Shown: positions 26,306-39,477 of the stretch, piece by piece | How positions within the stretch are numbered: the first letter of the stretch is position 1 | Layout of the letters: every line of letters begins with the position of its first letter | NCBI RefSeq assembly: GCF_002234675.1 | Contig: NC_019875.2 | Coordinates: 22,624,299-22,688,298 of the forward strand | Length of the DNA stretch: 64,000 bases | Source: Oryzias latipes | Lineage: Eukaryota > Chordata > Actinopteri > Beloniformes > Adrianichthyidae | Reading direction: 5' to 3' | The notes under the pieces: generated by a model | What the model was told of the DNA's origin: nothing | Database searches by the model: none | The model's input: the letters and a program-made list of their open reading frames with translations, nothing else | Translations under genes and position numbers: made by a program

Positions 26306-28010
26306 TATATAAACACACTGATCCATAGTCCCTCAGCTTCCACGGTCACATCACGATAAGCATGCGTGGAGCTTGGGTGGGAGGGCACACATCCTCGGAT
26401 CGTGGCAGATTTCTGTAGGAAGAAAAAAATAAATAAAAGAAGCCACCAGTGAAAGAGGTGAAACGTCGGCTACTCTTCCAGAACCAGATCCAGCTGTTAA
26501 AGCCACATCACCTGTTGTTCCCGTCCATTAACGGTGAGTAAAGCTCTGACCATTTCAAACACCTGATGCTCTTTTTTTTCTCTCCATCTTGTTTTCTTCC
26601 TCCTTAAATAGCTTTTAGTGATTTTTAAAAAAAATGGACGATGTGAAAAGGGAAATGAGAGAACAGCCTCTTCCTGCCTCGCCTGAAGGAAAGTGTTTAT
26701 CGTGTCGTCATGTAGCTGTGATTTCAGAGGCGAAAAGCGCTGGCTGACGTTACTACTCTGACAAAGCCGGGATCACGGAGCATTTCTAGCCAGATATTAG
26801 GGTTCTGTTTGGCTTTTTACCATTTTGGGAGAAAACTTTGTTGCAGCAACAGGTGGCATGTGTTTTTTTCCCCTCCCCGGCCCGGATTCGACACGACATG
26901 CCGAGGAAGACATGGGGAGGAAAAAATAAAAAAGTAGGGCGTCATTCAGCACCGAGACGCTGGACAGCTCCCACGTCAACCCATTCCCCGTTTAGCCGCG
27001 AAGCAAAGGTAAATCGGGTTGATTTGCGGGTTCACCGTCACGTTTGGTCATGTGGATGCAAACACCTTTATGTTTAGTATTCACTAGCTGCTCCTTTAAC
27101 TGTCAGGGCCAAAGAAAGCAGGGAGATTGACTCCAAATCTGCCAAACATTGGCATTTAATGAGTGTTTTAATGTCCTCCAGGATCTCCTTTGGATTGAAT
27201 CATCTCACCGTTCTAGTCTTTTCTGGTTTGCACGCCCAAGACCCCCTCGTTCCCCATTTCTGTCTTCCTTCCTCTCACTAACTGTCCCCAGATCTTCCCA
27301 TCCCCCTCTTCCACTGACTCCCAGTCTTGTTGCATAGTTACCAGCTCAAACACATCCTGGGGATGCAGGGCGTTCTGTGACTTAGACCGAAAACCATAGA
27401 AAAAAAAAGAATCAGTCAAAATGGTTTGCATTTCAATTTTCCCTGCGTTGAAATGTCCATATGACCTACAGTGTTTATTGTAAGTGCTCTGATCCTCTCC
27501 CTTTCTCCCTCCATCCACCCCCCCCTCCAAAAAAAAAACCCACCCTTCCTGTCTCCCTCTTTTGAGAGGAGCTGAAAGGTTGGCATTAAAACAACAAAGG
27601 AACGATGGAATGTCAACAGGCTTCAGAGAGAAATTGGTTGAGAGAAACACAGAGATGGGGATTGCCTGTGTTGTTTCTGCTGGAAAAAGTTCATGTGATC
27701 AGGACACCACCAACCTGTGCTCCAAAGCATCAGCAGCACAGATCCTCTCTGCTAATTTTACTGTAAAATATAAATGAAACACAACATTTTTTCCAATCCT
27801 ATTGCTCTTTCTTCCATTACAGCTCCACGCAGATGATGTGGATCCAACCACGAAGAAGAAAGTGTTGGTAGTGCTGAATGGAAGACTAGTGATTTTGTTG
27901 TGACGTTGATGGAAGAACAACAAGTCCCAGTCTACCTCTCAGCACAAGCAGTCCCTTCAGCGTGCAGCAGTTTGAACCCAGACGGCTAAAATAAAGAAAT
28001 AAAAAAGAAA
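26306..28010 (+). other. candidate TATA-driven spliced transcript, product unknown
   Basis: A clean TATATAAA box at 26306-26313 is followed about 220 bp on by a good donor (AACG|GTGAGT, exon end 26533). A later candidate exon begins after a 3' splice site at about 27822 and runs to AATAAAGAAATAAA near 27988. No long open frame joins these pieces. The first exon holds only an 18-codon frame, and the last has short frames. It may be a long noncoding RNA, or a gene whose coding exons I failed to see (for example a frame ending at a GTAAAT donor at 27009). I do not recognise a product. Confidence 0.3.
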
Positions 28011-30780
28011 ATGCTGGCATAATTGATGAAATTTCGGGGGGTCAGGAGGAGAATACAACCCCCCCCCCCCCCCCCCTTTTAAAAACACTTAAATTCTAAT
28101 TTCCTGTTTGAATGTACAGTCTCTAATGTTAGTTATGGCAAAATTGCAATCAAAAGCACAATTTAAGCACAGTACTGAATCATGCAATGAAAGCTGCTCT
28201 GGGATTTTCTGCAATTATAAAGTACATTGTGAATAAAAGACAGCTTTGGAGGACATGATGCTTGTCAAAGTGTGAAGATTTGTATTCTGTCTGCATTGAA
28301 TAAAATAGAAAATAAACATTTAAACCATGTCCTTGAATATATGTTTTCTTTTGTTATATCATCCCATATTTAGGATAGACAAGACGCAAAAAGATTTGCT
28401 TTGACGTTACGGGAGGATTTGCTTCAAGGCTGTACACCATGCTACTGAAAACCACTGATCTATCTCTGCTGCTTCTGCTCATTTCTGCAGCATGCTTTAC
28501 AGTTGTAGGCTATTAGATGGATGAATGTAAGGCAATTTTCTCGATTTGGTGACCTTGAGGGCAAACACCAAATGCTGCCTTCATAATTGAGTGTGTGAAT
28601 GTGTCAACATCCCAGATAATCATAAATCAAGGACCAACAGAGATGTTGGTAAGCAGACCTAAGTGATTCCTTTTTCAAACTGTAGCCAAAGGCAATGTGC
28701 ATGTTGATCAGTTGAAATGGATCACTGCGTTCTGATCATTTCTGAATGCATCCAATTTGACACTTTTTAGATTTTAAATTTTGTTTTTTTCAGTACTTTT
28801 GTACGCACAAAGAAAGCTGCATCATTACCTGCATCGTAAGAAATTATAACCAACAGACATTGAAATATAGTAGGACACAAAGTGAAACCCACTCATATTC
28901 AGTATCACCAAAAATAAATCAGGCAAAGTCTACTAAATTTAGTACACTTGATTCACAGGTGGCAAGGAAAGGGCAGCTCACATACATCTCAACATGATCT
29001 CTACTTGTTAAATCTAAAAAAGATCCAGACTTACCTTTGTTCTTGTTACCAGGATACCTGTTTGATTGACCACACTGCCTTTGTAGTGCTTGAAGAAAAT
29101 AGAGCCAAGCCCACCTCTCCTGAATCAAGGTCATTTATTTACATTAACTTGCTGCACCTTTAACATTATTTGATATGAAGCCTCAGCTGATTAAAAAAAC
29201 TAAAAAGAAAAAGGGAAGAAAAAAAAAAACACACCAAAAGACTTTTCTTTACCAATTAATAGTTTCCCCCCACTGGCTAACATCTGTTATTTTTTTAATA
29301 ACATCTTGTTTCACCTAAAAAGATTGTAATGTTTATAGTGAAAACACAGTGGTTGCCTCTCCGTCATGTTGCACTCTCCAAGTCTCCAGATTGGCAGCGT
29401 TCTGGGTTTTCATATATATAAAAATTGAGTGCTGGCTTGTGTTGCTTAGCAACACAAAAAAAGTCAAGTGCATTTGTTTATTGTCCAATAAGAACGCAAA
29501 GTTTCAAGGTTTTTGCGGAAGGTCCTGCAATAATGATAATGTGAAAATAAAAGAGGAATTCTTTCATGAAAAGCTCTAATGCATTTTCATTGAATGTTTG
29601 AGAATGTTTTGCATGAAGAATTTCGTGCCTTTGCATCCTCATAAAGTCCTTTACCTGTAAATGCAGGAATCGCGTGCCTCTCAGTGCACATCTTTTTCTG
29701 TTTATTGTAATTGGAAGGTGGTTCAGCACACCACACTACTTCGAAATATAGATAAATGCTCCTGATCCTTTTTGTTTGGCATATGAGGGAAATCTTATAA
29801 ATATGCACCATATTCTTTAAGTAGCTCTTAAAATGTTCCATTTACTAGAATTAAACTTGTTTTAAAAGGCAGAAAACACAGCGAAAGCTATTTAAGCCTC
29901 GTTTCCCCCCTTTTTCTTTACAAATGCCACTGATGATGTTTAATAAAGAAAGTCAATGTTAGAAAAATCCACATTGGAAGTGTTGAAACAAGGTGAACAC
30001 CCAGTGACTGAAAACAAACAGCCTTCCAGGAGTGCAGACCCGGTGCATTGCCTCCTTTGACTGCTCCTTGTTTTGTTCTGAGGACTCAGCCTGGCGTGAT
30101 GGTATGCCAACTGTTCCCTGATGTCTGTACTGGCAGTCATCACTGCAGCCCTGGCACCTCGGAGAGACTCCGGGGGAGGGAAAGGCAGTCAGCATGTGGT
30201 TACATGTGTGATCAGGGAGATCAGGAATCAAGCGAGAACATGTCGACATTAAAGCAGTGCTGACATTTGATCAGCAGAAGCAAAGGAATGCTTTCATCCA
30301 ACAGGTGCTCCACTTCATGGGAGGTTGTCCACATGATTAAATCATCTCATAAAACCTGAGCCGCAGCATCTTTAATATACTGTTTGTGTTAAACATGACA
30401 TAAATTCTAGCAACAAATGCAAAACAGCCACAACCAACAATGAAGTCCTATTTTTTTTTTCATTATTATTATTATTGGGATGTTTAAGACAAAGCAAATA
30501 ATAAGACAAGAAACTCTCTGGGGCCCAACTAACCACAATCATCGGCGATATTGTTAATCCTTCCCTGCCAATGTTAGAAAAAACCTCAATAAAATAACTC
30601 GAGAATAACAAATGTTAGTTAAAAAAGAAACCAAAACAGACAATGCATTTACACCACAAATAAATACATAAATAAATAAATAAAAAGGCATTCCTGTACA
30701 AAAGGGATTATTCCCTTAGGAATGTGTTACAGTTACTGCCAACTGTCAGCAGGTATTTTGGTTCACTTTACATAAATATA
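28011..30780. other. intergenic DNA, no gene seen
   Basis: Contains a poly-C run at about 28060-28077 and otherwise nothing I can name. The open frames are short and uncorrelated with splice sites. Confidence 0.4.
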
Positions 30781-30789
30781 ACTGCTCCG

Positions 30790-31020
30790 ATTTGAAAAAT
30801 GTCCTCTCCAGACGGCGAGTTTCAGCTCCTTCCACAGAATCTTCCATAGAATTTAAATCAGTGCTCACAGAGGGCCGCTTCTGAATGCTCCAACGTTCTG
30901 TTTGTGTTCTAGGTCATTATTCTGCTGGAAGACCCACAATCTTCGAGTGAGGCCAAGCTCTCTGACACCAGGCGGCACATTTGTTCCAACGCCACAAAGA
31001 AGAGCACCCACACAAGACTT
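30790..31020 (-). pseudogene. degenerate Tc1-like transposase fragment
   Basis: The plus strand reads like antisense Tc1: agctccttccacagaatctt, then tagaatttaaatcagtg, then gtcattattctgctggaaga, which is the familiar region before the second catalytic Asp. No open frame survives. It lies downstream of the spindlin gene. Confidence 0.5.
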
Positions 31021-33128
31021 TTGAACTCTCTCCTAAACTTCTCTAAACAGGAAGTGGAGCTGCAGTGAATTAGAAAGAGACAACGTTGGTTTTGGATAGT
31101 TCTTTGGTTTTAGTAAACTTTGTCAAAAATGATTAATGATTTATTTATTTCAGCATTTTTGGATTGCTTTAGTCTTTTTTTCCCCTTCTGTGTTGAGAAT
31201 TTTTTTTTTACATCTAAAGAATATTTAGATGTCATCTTGTGTGTCCAGCTTTGGAAAAAAAAAAATGTGACTTTTGACACCCAGGTACCAGTAGGTCAAC
31301 TCTCCTCCTGTTTTGCTTATTTGATCCAAATAAACCTATAAAGTAGAAGGATAAAAAAAAAAATCCTTCCTGCTTACTGCCTTGAATGGGCACCAAGTCT
31401 AACTTTATGAGTTAGTGCAATAGTATCCAGATTAATACCCTCAATTTATGGGCCTCTTCTCTTTGTTCTTCATTTCTAAAACGTAACCAGTTTCCGCTTT
31501 TCTAAACTTCATCTAGTTCGAACTCCTCTGTTTGGTTTTCAGTACTCGAGTCAACTTGATTCAAAGAAATGGAGTCCATTTCCATCAAAGAACCATTGAA
31601 ATCATTCTCGACTTATTGGTCTCATCCCTGTTTTTGTCCTTATTGCTTAGCATCCCTTTTTTTTTTAATTTTGCTTCCTAACATCAATTCCAAGAGATTT
31701 TTTCTTTTCCTCATCAGATCTCATCCAAAAACTCATTTTCACCTCTTTCCATCAGTCACAGCACAGCTGACCCCCCCACCACAAAAACTGTCATACCTCT
31801 CTGAGGGATCTTTCCATTTCTTCCATAGCTCCTCTTCTTTTCTGGTTGGGTAAGTTTAAGATTTTCACATTTTCCATCCTCCCTTTTCTTAGCATCTTCA
31901 TGGTTGGTATTAGATGTTGCACATCCATCACTCACATACTACCGTGGCAACATGTTTTCTTCTGGCCACCTCCCCCCCCCCCTCTAAATTTGAATATTTG
32001 TCATTTAAAAAAATCCAGGAAAATGGTCAAAAAGGTTGCTTATCAGACCTGCCCAGCTGTTGATAATCAGTTCATCAGAGCTGATTAGCTGCACCTGCTG
32101 ACACCTACCTTCCTTCTGCACCATGAAGAGGGAATTTCAGAGCCACTGCTCTGCTAAGGCTTCAGCAAAAACACAGAAAAAAAATTAAAAGATGGGCTAC
32201 TCACAAATGATTGAAATAAGGAAGAAAAGGCATAAAATTTCAAGCAGCTTTGTTTAATGTTCATAAAAATGTCATACTATTTACATAACATAACATATTC
32301 AGGGTCACCATGAACAACATTTCAATTTTTTTTGGCAATAATGCAAACATGAGCCCAAAAAAAACAACAAAAAAAGTATTAACCACAGCTGGTAGCCATG
32401 TTGAACTACAGACGTGGTGTGCAGCACAAACACTGTTTGAATCAAACTCCACTTTAACACCAGAAATTTTGATACATAATGTAAAAAAATAAAAGTACAG
32501 TTTACGTGATGGAAAAAAAAAAAACAGGTGAAGTCTTTTATGCTACTCTCTGTTTTCTATCCACGACATGAGCACTTTTACACGGAGACTGGAGTTTACT
32601 GCGATGGTCCATTTCAGCACGTTGGTGAAAGAAATACCATCTTATATTCAACAAATCAAGGCTACAGACTGAAAGCACAGCAGACACATTTTTGTTTTAC
32701 CCGCAGCTTAGCTACATTTTCCAGATAAAATAAATAAGTCGAATGATAGCAAAACACAGATGTATAGGCAAAAGTAAAAATGTCTGATGTGCTGCTTAAA
32801 GAAGTTTGAATATTGCACTATACAAGTGTGATTTCACCAAAAACAAGGATTTGAGCTTCATTTCATCTGCCGAGCTTTACAACTGCTCTATTTACAATGA
32901 AGAGGACAGGATGGTGGTTGATATATGAAGGTGTCTGAAATGCCAGAGTGCAGGAAGGCCCTTGTGGTGGAAAAATAATAAAAATATAGAATACGTAAAA
33001 TAAAACAAAAACATGGGGTTGATGGTCTAGAATGGCACTCCTCCCACTGGAGGGAAACCCAAACACTTAAACAGGTAACGACCGGTTAGAAGAAATGGGA
33101 GGCGAGGTTTGGTTTGGATCAGTCAGTA
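31021..33128. other. intergenic DNA and probable spindlin 3' UTR
   Basis: No coding exon supported. The part next to 33129 should be the spindlin 3' UTR, transcribed on the minus strand. Poly-C and poly-A runs occur at about 31972 and 32512. Confidence 0.4.
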
Positions 33129-36100
33129 CTAAGTCGTCTTCACCAGATCGTAGACGTGGATGTGGACGTCATCGTCGTATTTTATGTAGTATACGGTGGG
33201 TTTTGCAGGAACCTGGTAGATGACCAAGCCTGTCCTCTTCAGACCGTTATCTGTGACATACTCCACCTGTTTACCCACAAGGCTCTCTGGCTCCTCACCT
33301 GGCTTCCTGTCTGCAGGCAGCAGATGTTTGTTCTCTGGATTTAAAAAAAAAAAAGAAAAGAAAAGAATAAACTACACAAACACTTTCATAGTTCCTGGAC
33401 ATACATTATAATAAAAAAATACTTTTTAGTACATTTTTATATTCCTGTATATATTAATTAAACAGATTATATAAATACTTACACTAATAACATTTTTATG
33501 GCATAGTAGCATATGCTATAAAAATGTTATTAGTGTAAGTATTTATACACATTACAGGAAATTTAGTACTGGAATTACACACAATGCAAATAAATAATGC
33601 ATTGTGGGGGAAAATAAAACTTAAAGAGTAGAAACCAAATATTCTTAAGTAATTAAACACTAGATGCAATTTATTCAAACACGGAAGCTTTCATCTATTG
33701 CTTTAAAAAATATATTTGCTTCAAAGCTATACAAAATGAAAAAAAAAAAAAAAAAAAGAATGGGGACATCTGGTGGCCAACTAAAGCCATAGCACCCTCT
33801 AGACCAGTGGTTCTCAAATGGGGGTACGCGTACCCCTGGGGGTACGTGGAGGTACTGCAGGGGGTACGTGACGCTTTTCAAAATATCTATCTAAATCAGT
33901 AGGCTCATCCTAATAATAAATATTGAGAAAAATTATTTTGTAAAAAGTTCGATAAAATATAAATGTGTGTTCATGCACTGAACTTTATATTCAGTATTCA
34001 GTTTCAATATCCTTTGAAATAAAACTGCCCCCCCCCCACACCAAGTTATTTCGACCCCCAGACGTCACGCACTCATCAACGACCTGTCGTTACCATAACA
34101 CTGTAACTATGGAGACGTGGTTAAAGTGCAGCAGCCATGCTGCTGAAAGTACAGACGGACAAGTGAAAAAGAAAACAAAACAAGAGGCGACGAATTCCAG
34201 AAAGTACATGGAAGAATATGTTTTAATGCGATTTACGTCCACGAGCTCTGACTCACCCCAGGCACTGTGTTTTTTTTGCGGGGAGAAGTTAGCCAACGCT
34301 AGCATGAAGCCGGCACACCTCCAGTGGCATCTCACCACAAAACATGGATGTCACATTGGTAAGGCACCAGAGTTCTTCAGGAGAAAACTTTCTGATTTCA
34401 AGTCATCCCAAATCACAATGCGAAAAGTCTCCACTACATCAGCCAAAGCCCTGGAGGCTTCTTACGCGGTGTCTTTGCTTGTTGCTAAAGCCAAAAAACC
34501 GTTCACCATAGCGGAAGACCTACTGCTCCCCGCCGCTGTGGTATTGGCCGAAACTATGCTGGACAAAAAATCAGCGGATACATTAAAAACCATGCCTCTG
34601 TCCACCGTTTGCCGCAGAATAAATATCATGGGCACAGACATTATCGAACAAGTTGTGGGGAAACCTGGCGACTCATTTTCACTGCAGCTGGATGAATCCA
34701 CAGATGTGAATGGACATGCGCAACTTGTTGCATTTGTAAGATACATTGACAAGGACGACATCTGTGAACACATTCTATTCTGCAAAGAAATGGGGGGCAA
34801 ACAACCGGAGAGGACATTTTTAATGTCGTTAACATGTTTTTCACCAGAAACGCTATCAGCTGGAAATCCTGCAGCAGCGTCTGCACAGATGCGGCTGCAT
34901 CAATGACGGGCAGCGCGAAAGGCCTCATAGCACGGATTAAAAAATAAAATCAAGTGGACGCACTGTGTGATACACAGGGAAGCGCTAGCGTCCAAGAAAA
35001 TGAGCCCTGCATTGCACGATGTTTTGAACGACAGCATTAAAGTTATAATTATAATAATATAATAATTAATAATTATTATTTGTGAGCAAATCTTTATTTA
35101 TGAAGTTCATTTATTTTGTAAACTAAATATTATTTATTTAAAATTAAGTTATAGAATTATTTCTGTGAACAGATTTTTGTTATTCATGTATATTTTTTAT
35201 TTTATTTATTATTAGCAGCATTTTGCACATTTGAGTTTTGACTGGTTTTATACCTTCTGGTGGTCAACGTCTTCTGTTTTTTTTTTTTTGTGTGTACATG
35301 CAATGTTTGCCATATGAATGTTTTTGTCAGGTTCACTGTTGTTTGGCTTGAATAAATCTGACTTTACAGCACTGTACCTCTTTTTTCTTCCAAAAATGTT
35401 TTGCCCGTGTCAGGGGGTACTTGACTAAAAATATATTTCTAAGGGGGTACATCACTGAAGAAAGTTTGAGAACCACTGCTCTAGACACTGCTAGTGAAAG
35501 ATTCACAACTGTGGATCTTCAGTCCACATTGTCCTGCATGTTTTCAAAGCTACTTTACTCAAACAAACTTGATTCAGCTCATCATCGACCTTTGTAGAGA
35601 CTTTCCAATGATTGTCAATACCTCCAGGTGTGTTTAAAGCAGATTGGGAAAGAAAGCATGCAGGACATTGCGCCATGAGGACCAGGGTTGGTCAATAAAG
35701 CAGAAAAAGACAGCATGATCCTGGCAAGATCCTGTTTTTGAATATTGATACCAAATCATTTTATGCCATATTTGTATGGCTAAAAAAAAGAGATTGATAT
35801 AACTAAAGTTTTGTCATTAAAAAAAAAACAACAACAAAAACCCACTTACATTCTAAAAATTATTGTAGATGTATATCTTCTTAATGACAACACAGCTGTA
35901 ACACTGTTGGTTTAGACTAATTCAGAAGGTGAACTTAAAGAATTTAGCTACAGCCTTAAAACCAATAATCAGTTCGATGGACTGAGCTACATCTTGTATT
36001 TTTTGCTTTTGTCAAGCATCAAAATACCCAAACTAAATACATCCACAATAACAGTTTTTTTTCTGCAAAAGAAACCCCACAAACTATTCAGATTGGTTGA

Positions 36101-39100
36101 CTCCCAGACTTTCGTCAGCTGTAGAAACATAATGAGCGTTCGTAGATCCCTCATGACTGTACCCGACTCCGGCAGAACACGCAGATCTCCGTCCTTGTAG
36201 TCGTCCCACAGCTGGTACATGTACAGCACCGGGTCCTTTTCATAGGTGATGTAATACCAGTGGGTCATGATGGGGGCGCGGGACAGGACCATGCCTCGCC
36301 ACTCGTTTTTCTCCCCATCCTCCTTTTCAAACAGATGCTCCACTGCTCTGCCCACCAGCTCCTCGGCCCCCGGAGGAACCTTGATCTTGTTGTTTACTGC
36401 GAGACAGACAAAAATCAACTTTGCTCATGCAGACAATATGATAGTTGCTGCAGATTTAAAGTTTCAGCATATTTGACTTTTGTCAAATTTAATTAAGCAG
36501 ATTTTAAGCTTACATTAGGCCATATAAATGAAACTTTTTTTTTTAAAGAGAATGCTCTTCAAAAGGAATTTGTAGCATCCTTCTCAGGACTCTGCATGAA
36601 TCCTGCAAGTCCAAAAGTGTGAAATAGCTCTGCTTGTAAGAGCTGTTCTTCATCTCTGTCAACACAAAAGGTTCTGGAACACAGAGTCATTTGACCACCC
36701 CATGAGTCCTGCTCAGTAATGATCTGTTTAAAATGCATCCCATTATATGGTGCCATGGTGGAAAATGATCATTAACACCTTATTTGTGGCTAATTAAAGT
36801 CACAACAGGCATTTATGAGTGCATTAAAGGTAAAAAGCAGCCTTTCAGAGCGTTTGAATGAACTCATTTGGTTCCATCATGACAACTTTTCATGAAGTAT
36901 CTTGAGATGAGAAATAAGAAGTGTACAATTTAGATTTTTTTGTATTTTATCCAACAGAATTACCCCAGATTGCATAAAGTTGTTTCATCCCGCTGAATAT
37001 GAAGATTTTTTACATCTTAGTTCACACAGCAACCCAAATATTATTCTAAATATTTCTACTTTTATTTTCATTTTGCTGCAGGTCTGAAACTTTTTAATCT
37101 AATGAATAAAGTTGTTAATGAAAACGAATCAAATATATCATGTAAATGCTGAATAACTGTCATTTCAAGCTTTACTTTCTCAATTGAGAATCAGACTTTC
37201 TCTCTCTTTTTGGCAATTATTGGAAACAAGTGTGAGAGCAATGTTTTTTATATTTTAAACAAGGATGACAGTTGGCTAATAATTGCAGCAGTCACTCACT
37301 CAAAGGTGACTTAGGCCGCATTTACACTGCATGGTTCAAGTGACCCAATTCCGATTTTTTCCTCTCATGTGGCACAGATCGGATATGACCGGTGAACGTG
37401 TAAGCAGGACAAAAAGCGCATGGATTCTGATTTTTTCAGATTGGATACAGGCCTCATTCATATGTGGAAATAAACCGTATACGAATCGTATACGTGCATT
37501 TGCGTGTGCCATGTAAGCAGACAAATCGGATATTCCCCAGTATCGTACGTCAGTGACGTCAACTCAGGACACCACCAACTGAGATCACATGACTTATAAA
37601 GGTGCTATTGTGTGCTGATTTTGCTGTTCGAGGACAGCTGGAGCCCCATCAGCGTGTTTTTTTTTTTTTTCTTTTAAAGTAAATTTTACGTTGATTATTT
37701 CTATGATGTATTGTGATTTTAATGCATTTTTCTGTTTTGTGAAGCACCTTGAATTACTTTGTGTACGAATTGTGCTATACAAATAAACTTGCCTTGCCTT
37801 ACCTTTCAGCCTCAGGCTTCAGACCGTAGTCGGAAACCGCTGTTATTTCCGGTCCGGTCGGGATGCAAACGGTAACTAATCAAGCGGGACACTGTTGCTC
37901 TGGAACAGGCTAGAAGCCGTTTATTTCTTTGCTTGGATTAAACTGTTAGGACAGCACAACGTCTGCAAACACTTCCTCGTTCAAAACTCAGAGGGGCACA
38001 TAAGCTGGCCGAGCAGCCCTCCTTTTTCCTCTCCCGCGCATCCACTCTCCTGCCTCATCCAGGTGCGCCCAAGGCAACGCCTCCTTCCGTCGCTGCGTTG
38101 CCTCCATGACAACCGCAGTCACACAAAAGAAACACAACAAAAAAAAAAAAGGGGGGGGGGGTCGCCATGCTAAACGTTTGCCGTTTGGACCAACACGCAT
38201 CTTCTAAATGTGCTTTTATTACTGTTATGATTATTATTAAGGGCCAACTCGTTTCAGCATTGTATAGCGTAAATGCAAAATTGGATACGGGTCACTTTTA
38301 AAAGATGATGTAAGCGGCGGGTCGTCAAAAAAATCGGATATAGTCAGAAAATCGATTTGGGCATCAAGACCTGCAGTGTAAATGCAGCCTTAGAAAAATC
38401 ATCTCTACCTCAACCCCAAAAGTAGGAAAAACCTGTTTTATTGCATTGTGATGCGTAAACAGTTTGAGCTTTTTTCAGCCCTCACGCTTCAGGAAATACA
38501 ATGTCCAAGACTCTAGATTGACATCCCACTCACCAACTTTCTCTGACAAAACCTGCAGGTTGGACACCCGGTTGTCTTTGAAGAGCTCAATGCCATAGAC
38601 GCAGTCAAAACCGTCGTATTTGATCATGTAGAGGGAGGTGTTCACACTCAGGCGCTCCAGAACGGTTCCCTTCCATTTGGTCACGTTCCCCTTCTCCCTC
38701 CAGGTGTGCTGAATCCTACGGCCAAGAAGGTTATCGGGGTCTGGGCTCAGGGTCGACGCCGAGCTTTCACTTAACTCCCCACTGCTACGCTTCCTATGGT
38801 TAACATGGGAGACAAAGGAAAATCGCATCATACACTTTTAATAAAATGGTCAACCCTTTTATTGGATGCGTTCACAAATAATCCAAACTTCAGATGCTGT
38901 TACTGCAAAACAAGGTTTATAACAATCTAATGACACAAACGTTTCTACAACATTTTAGGATTCATTGATTTATTCATCACTGATTACACAATTGTATACA
39001 TGTATTCTTTTTAAACTGGCGTACAGTGGTCATAAAATGTTTATTTGTAATTTTTTTGTTTTAACAATTCTACATTTTTATAACACACTGACCAGTGTGA

Positions 39101-39477
39101 AGCCCATTGAAACAAATGCGTTGTGATATTGGGCTATGTAAATAAAATCAAATTGAACTGAATTGACCAAAGGGCACTTTGAAATGTTGCCGTACAAGCA
39201 ACAACTACAAATAAAGCATCTATTTAACTTGCCAAAAAGGATGAGGCGCTTCAAAACTAATCAGTAAATTTAAATGTAGAGCGTAGATTTTCAAAACATT
39301 GATCATGAAAAATGATCATACTGCTAAATATTATATATATGTTTATGATCAGTAAAGGAAATAATTAAAATCCTGTAGTGCGTACTATTAATGTGCAAAG
39401 CAGCACAAATTATTATGAAAGCAGCACATGGATAATTTGATCAGCTGTTCAGCCTACCTGCCCCTTTTCTTTGACAT
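33129..39477 (-). CDS. spin1: spindlin-family histone H3K4me3 reader
   Basis: Four coding exons on the minus strand, 39477-39458, 38793-38534, 36396-36163 and 33334-33129, join in phase to 239 residues (human SPIN1 262). The protein has three Spin/Ssty Tudor-like repeats at about residues 30-78, 105-158 and 189-237. They read [20 protein letters not shown], then [20 protein letters not shown] with [20 protein letters not shown], then [20 protein letters not shown]. The four aromatic-cage residues that bind trimethyl-lysine in SPIN1 (F141, W151, Y170, Y177) correspond to F116, W126, Y145 and Y152, with the same spacing. The N-terminus is short and basic (MSKKRGRKRSSG). Two candidate 5' noncoding exons have minus-strand donors at 39791 and 40141. 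Introns hold a hAT (33805-35478), a hairpin and a TTA-flanked DNA transposon. Family membership is certain; which paralogue (spin1, spin2-like or a fish-specific copy) is not. Confidence 0.93.
33471..33546. repeat. 76-bp near-perfect inverted repeat (hairpin)
   Basis: Two 35-bp arms (33471-33505 and 33512-33546) surround a 6-base loop. The outer 29 bp, starting ATAAATACTTACAC, pair perfectly, followed by one mismatch and five more pairs. It lies in the intron between coding exons 3 and 4 of the spindlin gene, so it would be transcribed as a long stem. Confidence 0.88.
33805..35478 (+). mobile_element. hAT transposon with perfect 8-bp target duplication
   Basis: The element starts CAGTGGTTCTCAAA and ends TTTGAGAACCACTG, and is flanked by CTCTAGAC at 33797-33804 and 35479-35486. 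It is 1674 bp and lies in a spindlin intron in the opposite orientation. Just inside both ends are repeated GGGGGTAC motifs. A partial transposase gene occupies 34109-34906. Sequence after about 35045 is AT-rich filler running to the right end, so the catalytic C-terminal half has been deleted. Confidence 0.95.
34109..35045 (+). pseudogene. truncated hAT transposase (ZBED5/SCAND3-like)
   Basis: The open frame runs from METWLKCSS (34109) to a stop at 34906. A BED-type zinc finger is visible (CFFCGEKL, then [11 protein letters not shown]), followed by the hAT segment [20 protein letters not shown] with the first catalytic Asp region. Near 34800 the frame shifts. Homology continues in another frame to about 34920 and in a third ([18 protein letters not shown]) to about 35045. 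The rest, including the hAT dimerisation domain, is missing. It resembles the ZBED5/FAM200/SCAND3 lineage of domesticated hATs but is itself non-functional. Confidence 0.88.
37314..38389. mobile_element. DNA transposon with TTA target duplication in a spindlin intron
   Basis: The left end GGCCGCATTTACACTGCA and the right end TGCAGTGTAAATGCAGCC are flanked by TTA at 37311-37313 and 38390-38392. It is 1076 bp with no transposase. A retroelement tail (gaagcaccttgaattacttt, then AATAAACTTGCCTTGCC at about 37780) is nested inside. A 3-bp TWA duplication is typical of PIF/Harbinger, but the superfamily is not proven. The ends resemble those at 18098-19252. Confidence 0.82.
39085..39170 (+). repeat. 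retroelement 3' tail fragment
   Basis: The text gatattgggctatgtaaata followed by AAATCAAATTGAACTGAATT is the common fish SINE/LINE tail with a short GAATT-type repeat. It lies in the first coding intron of the spindlin gene. Confidence 0.5.

Noticed and set aside
27213-27650. 145-codon minus-strand frame
   Set aside because: Runs through a pyrimidine-rich tract (CCTCC-type), has no recognisable domain and no splice context.
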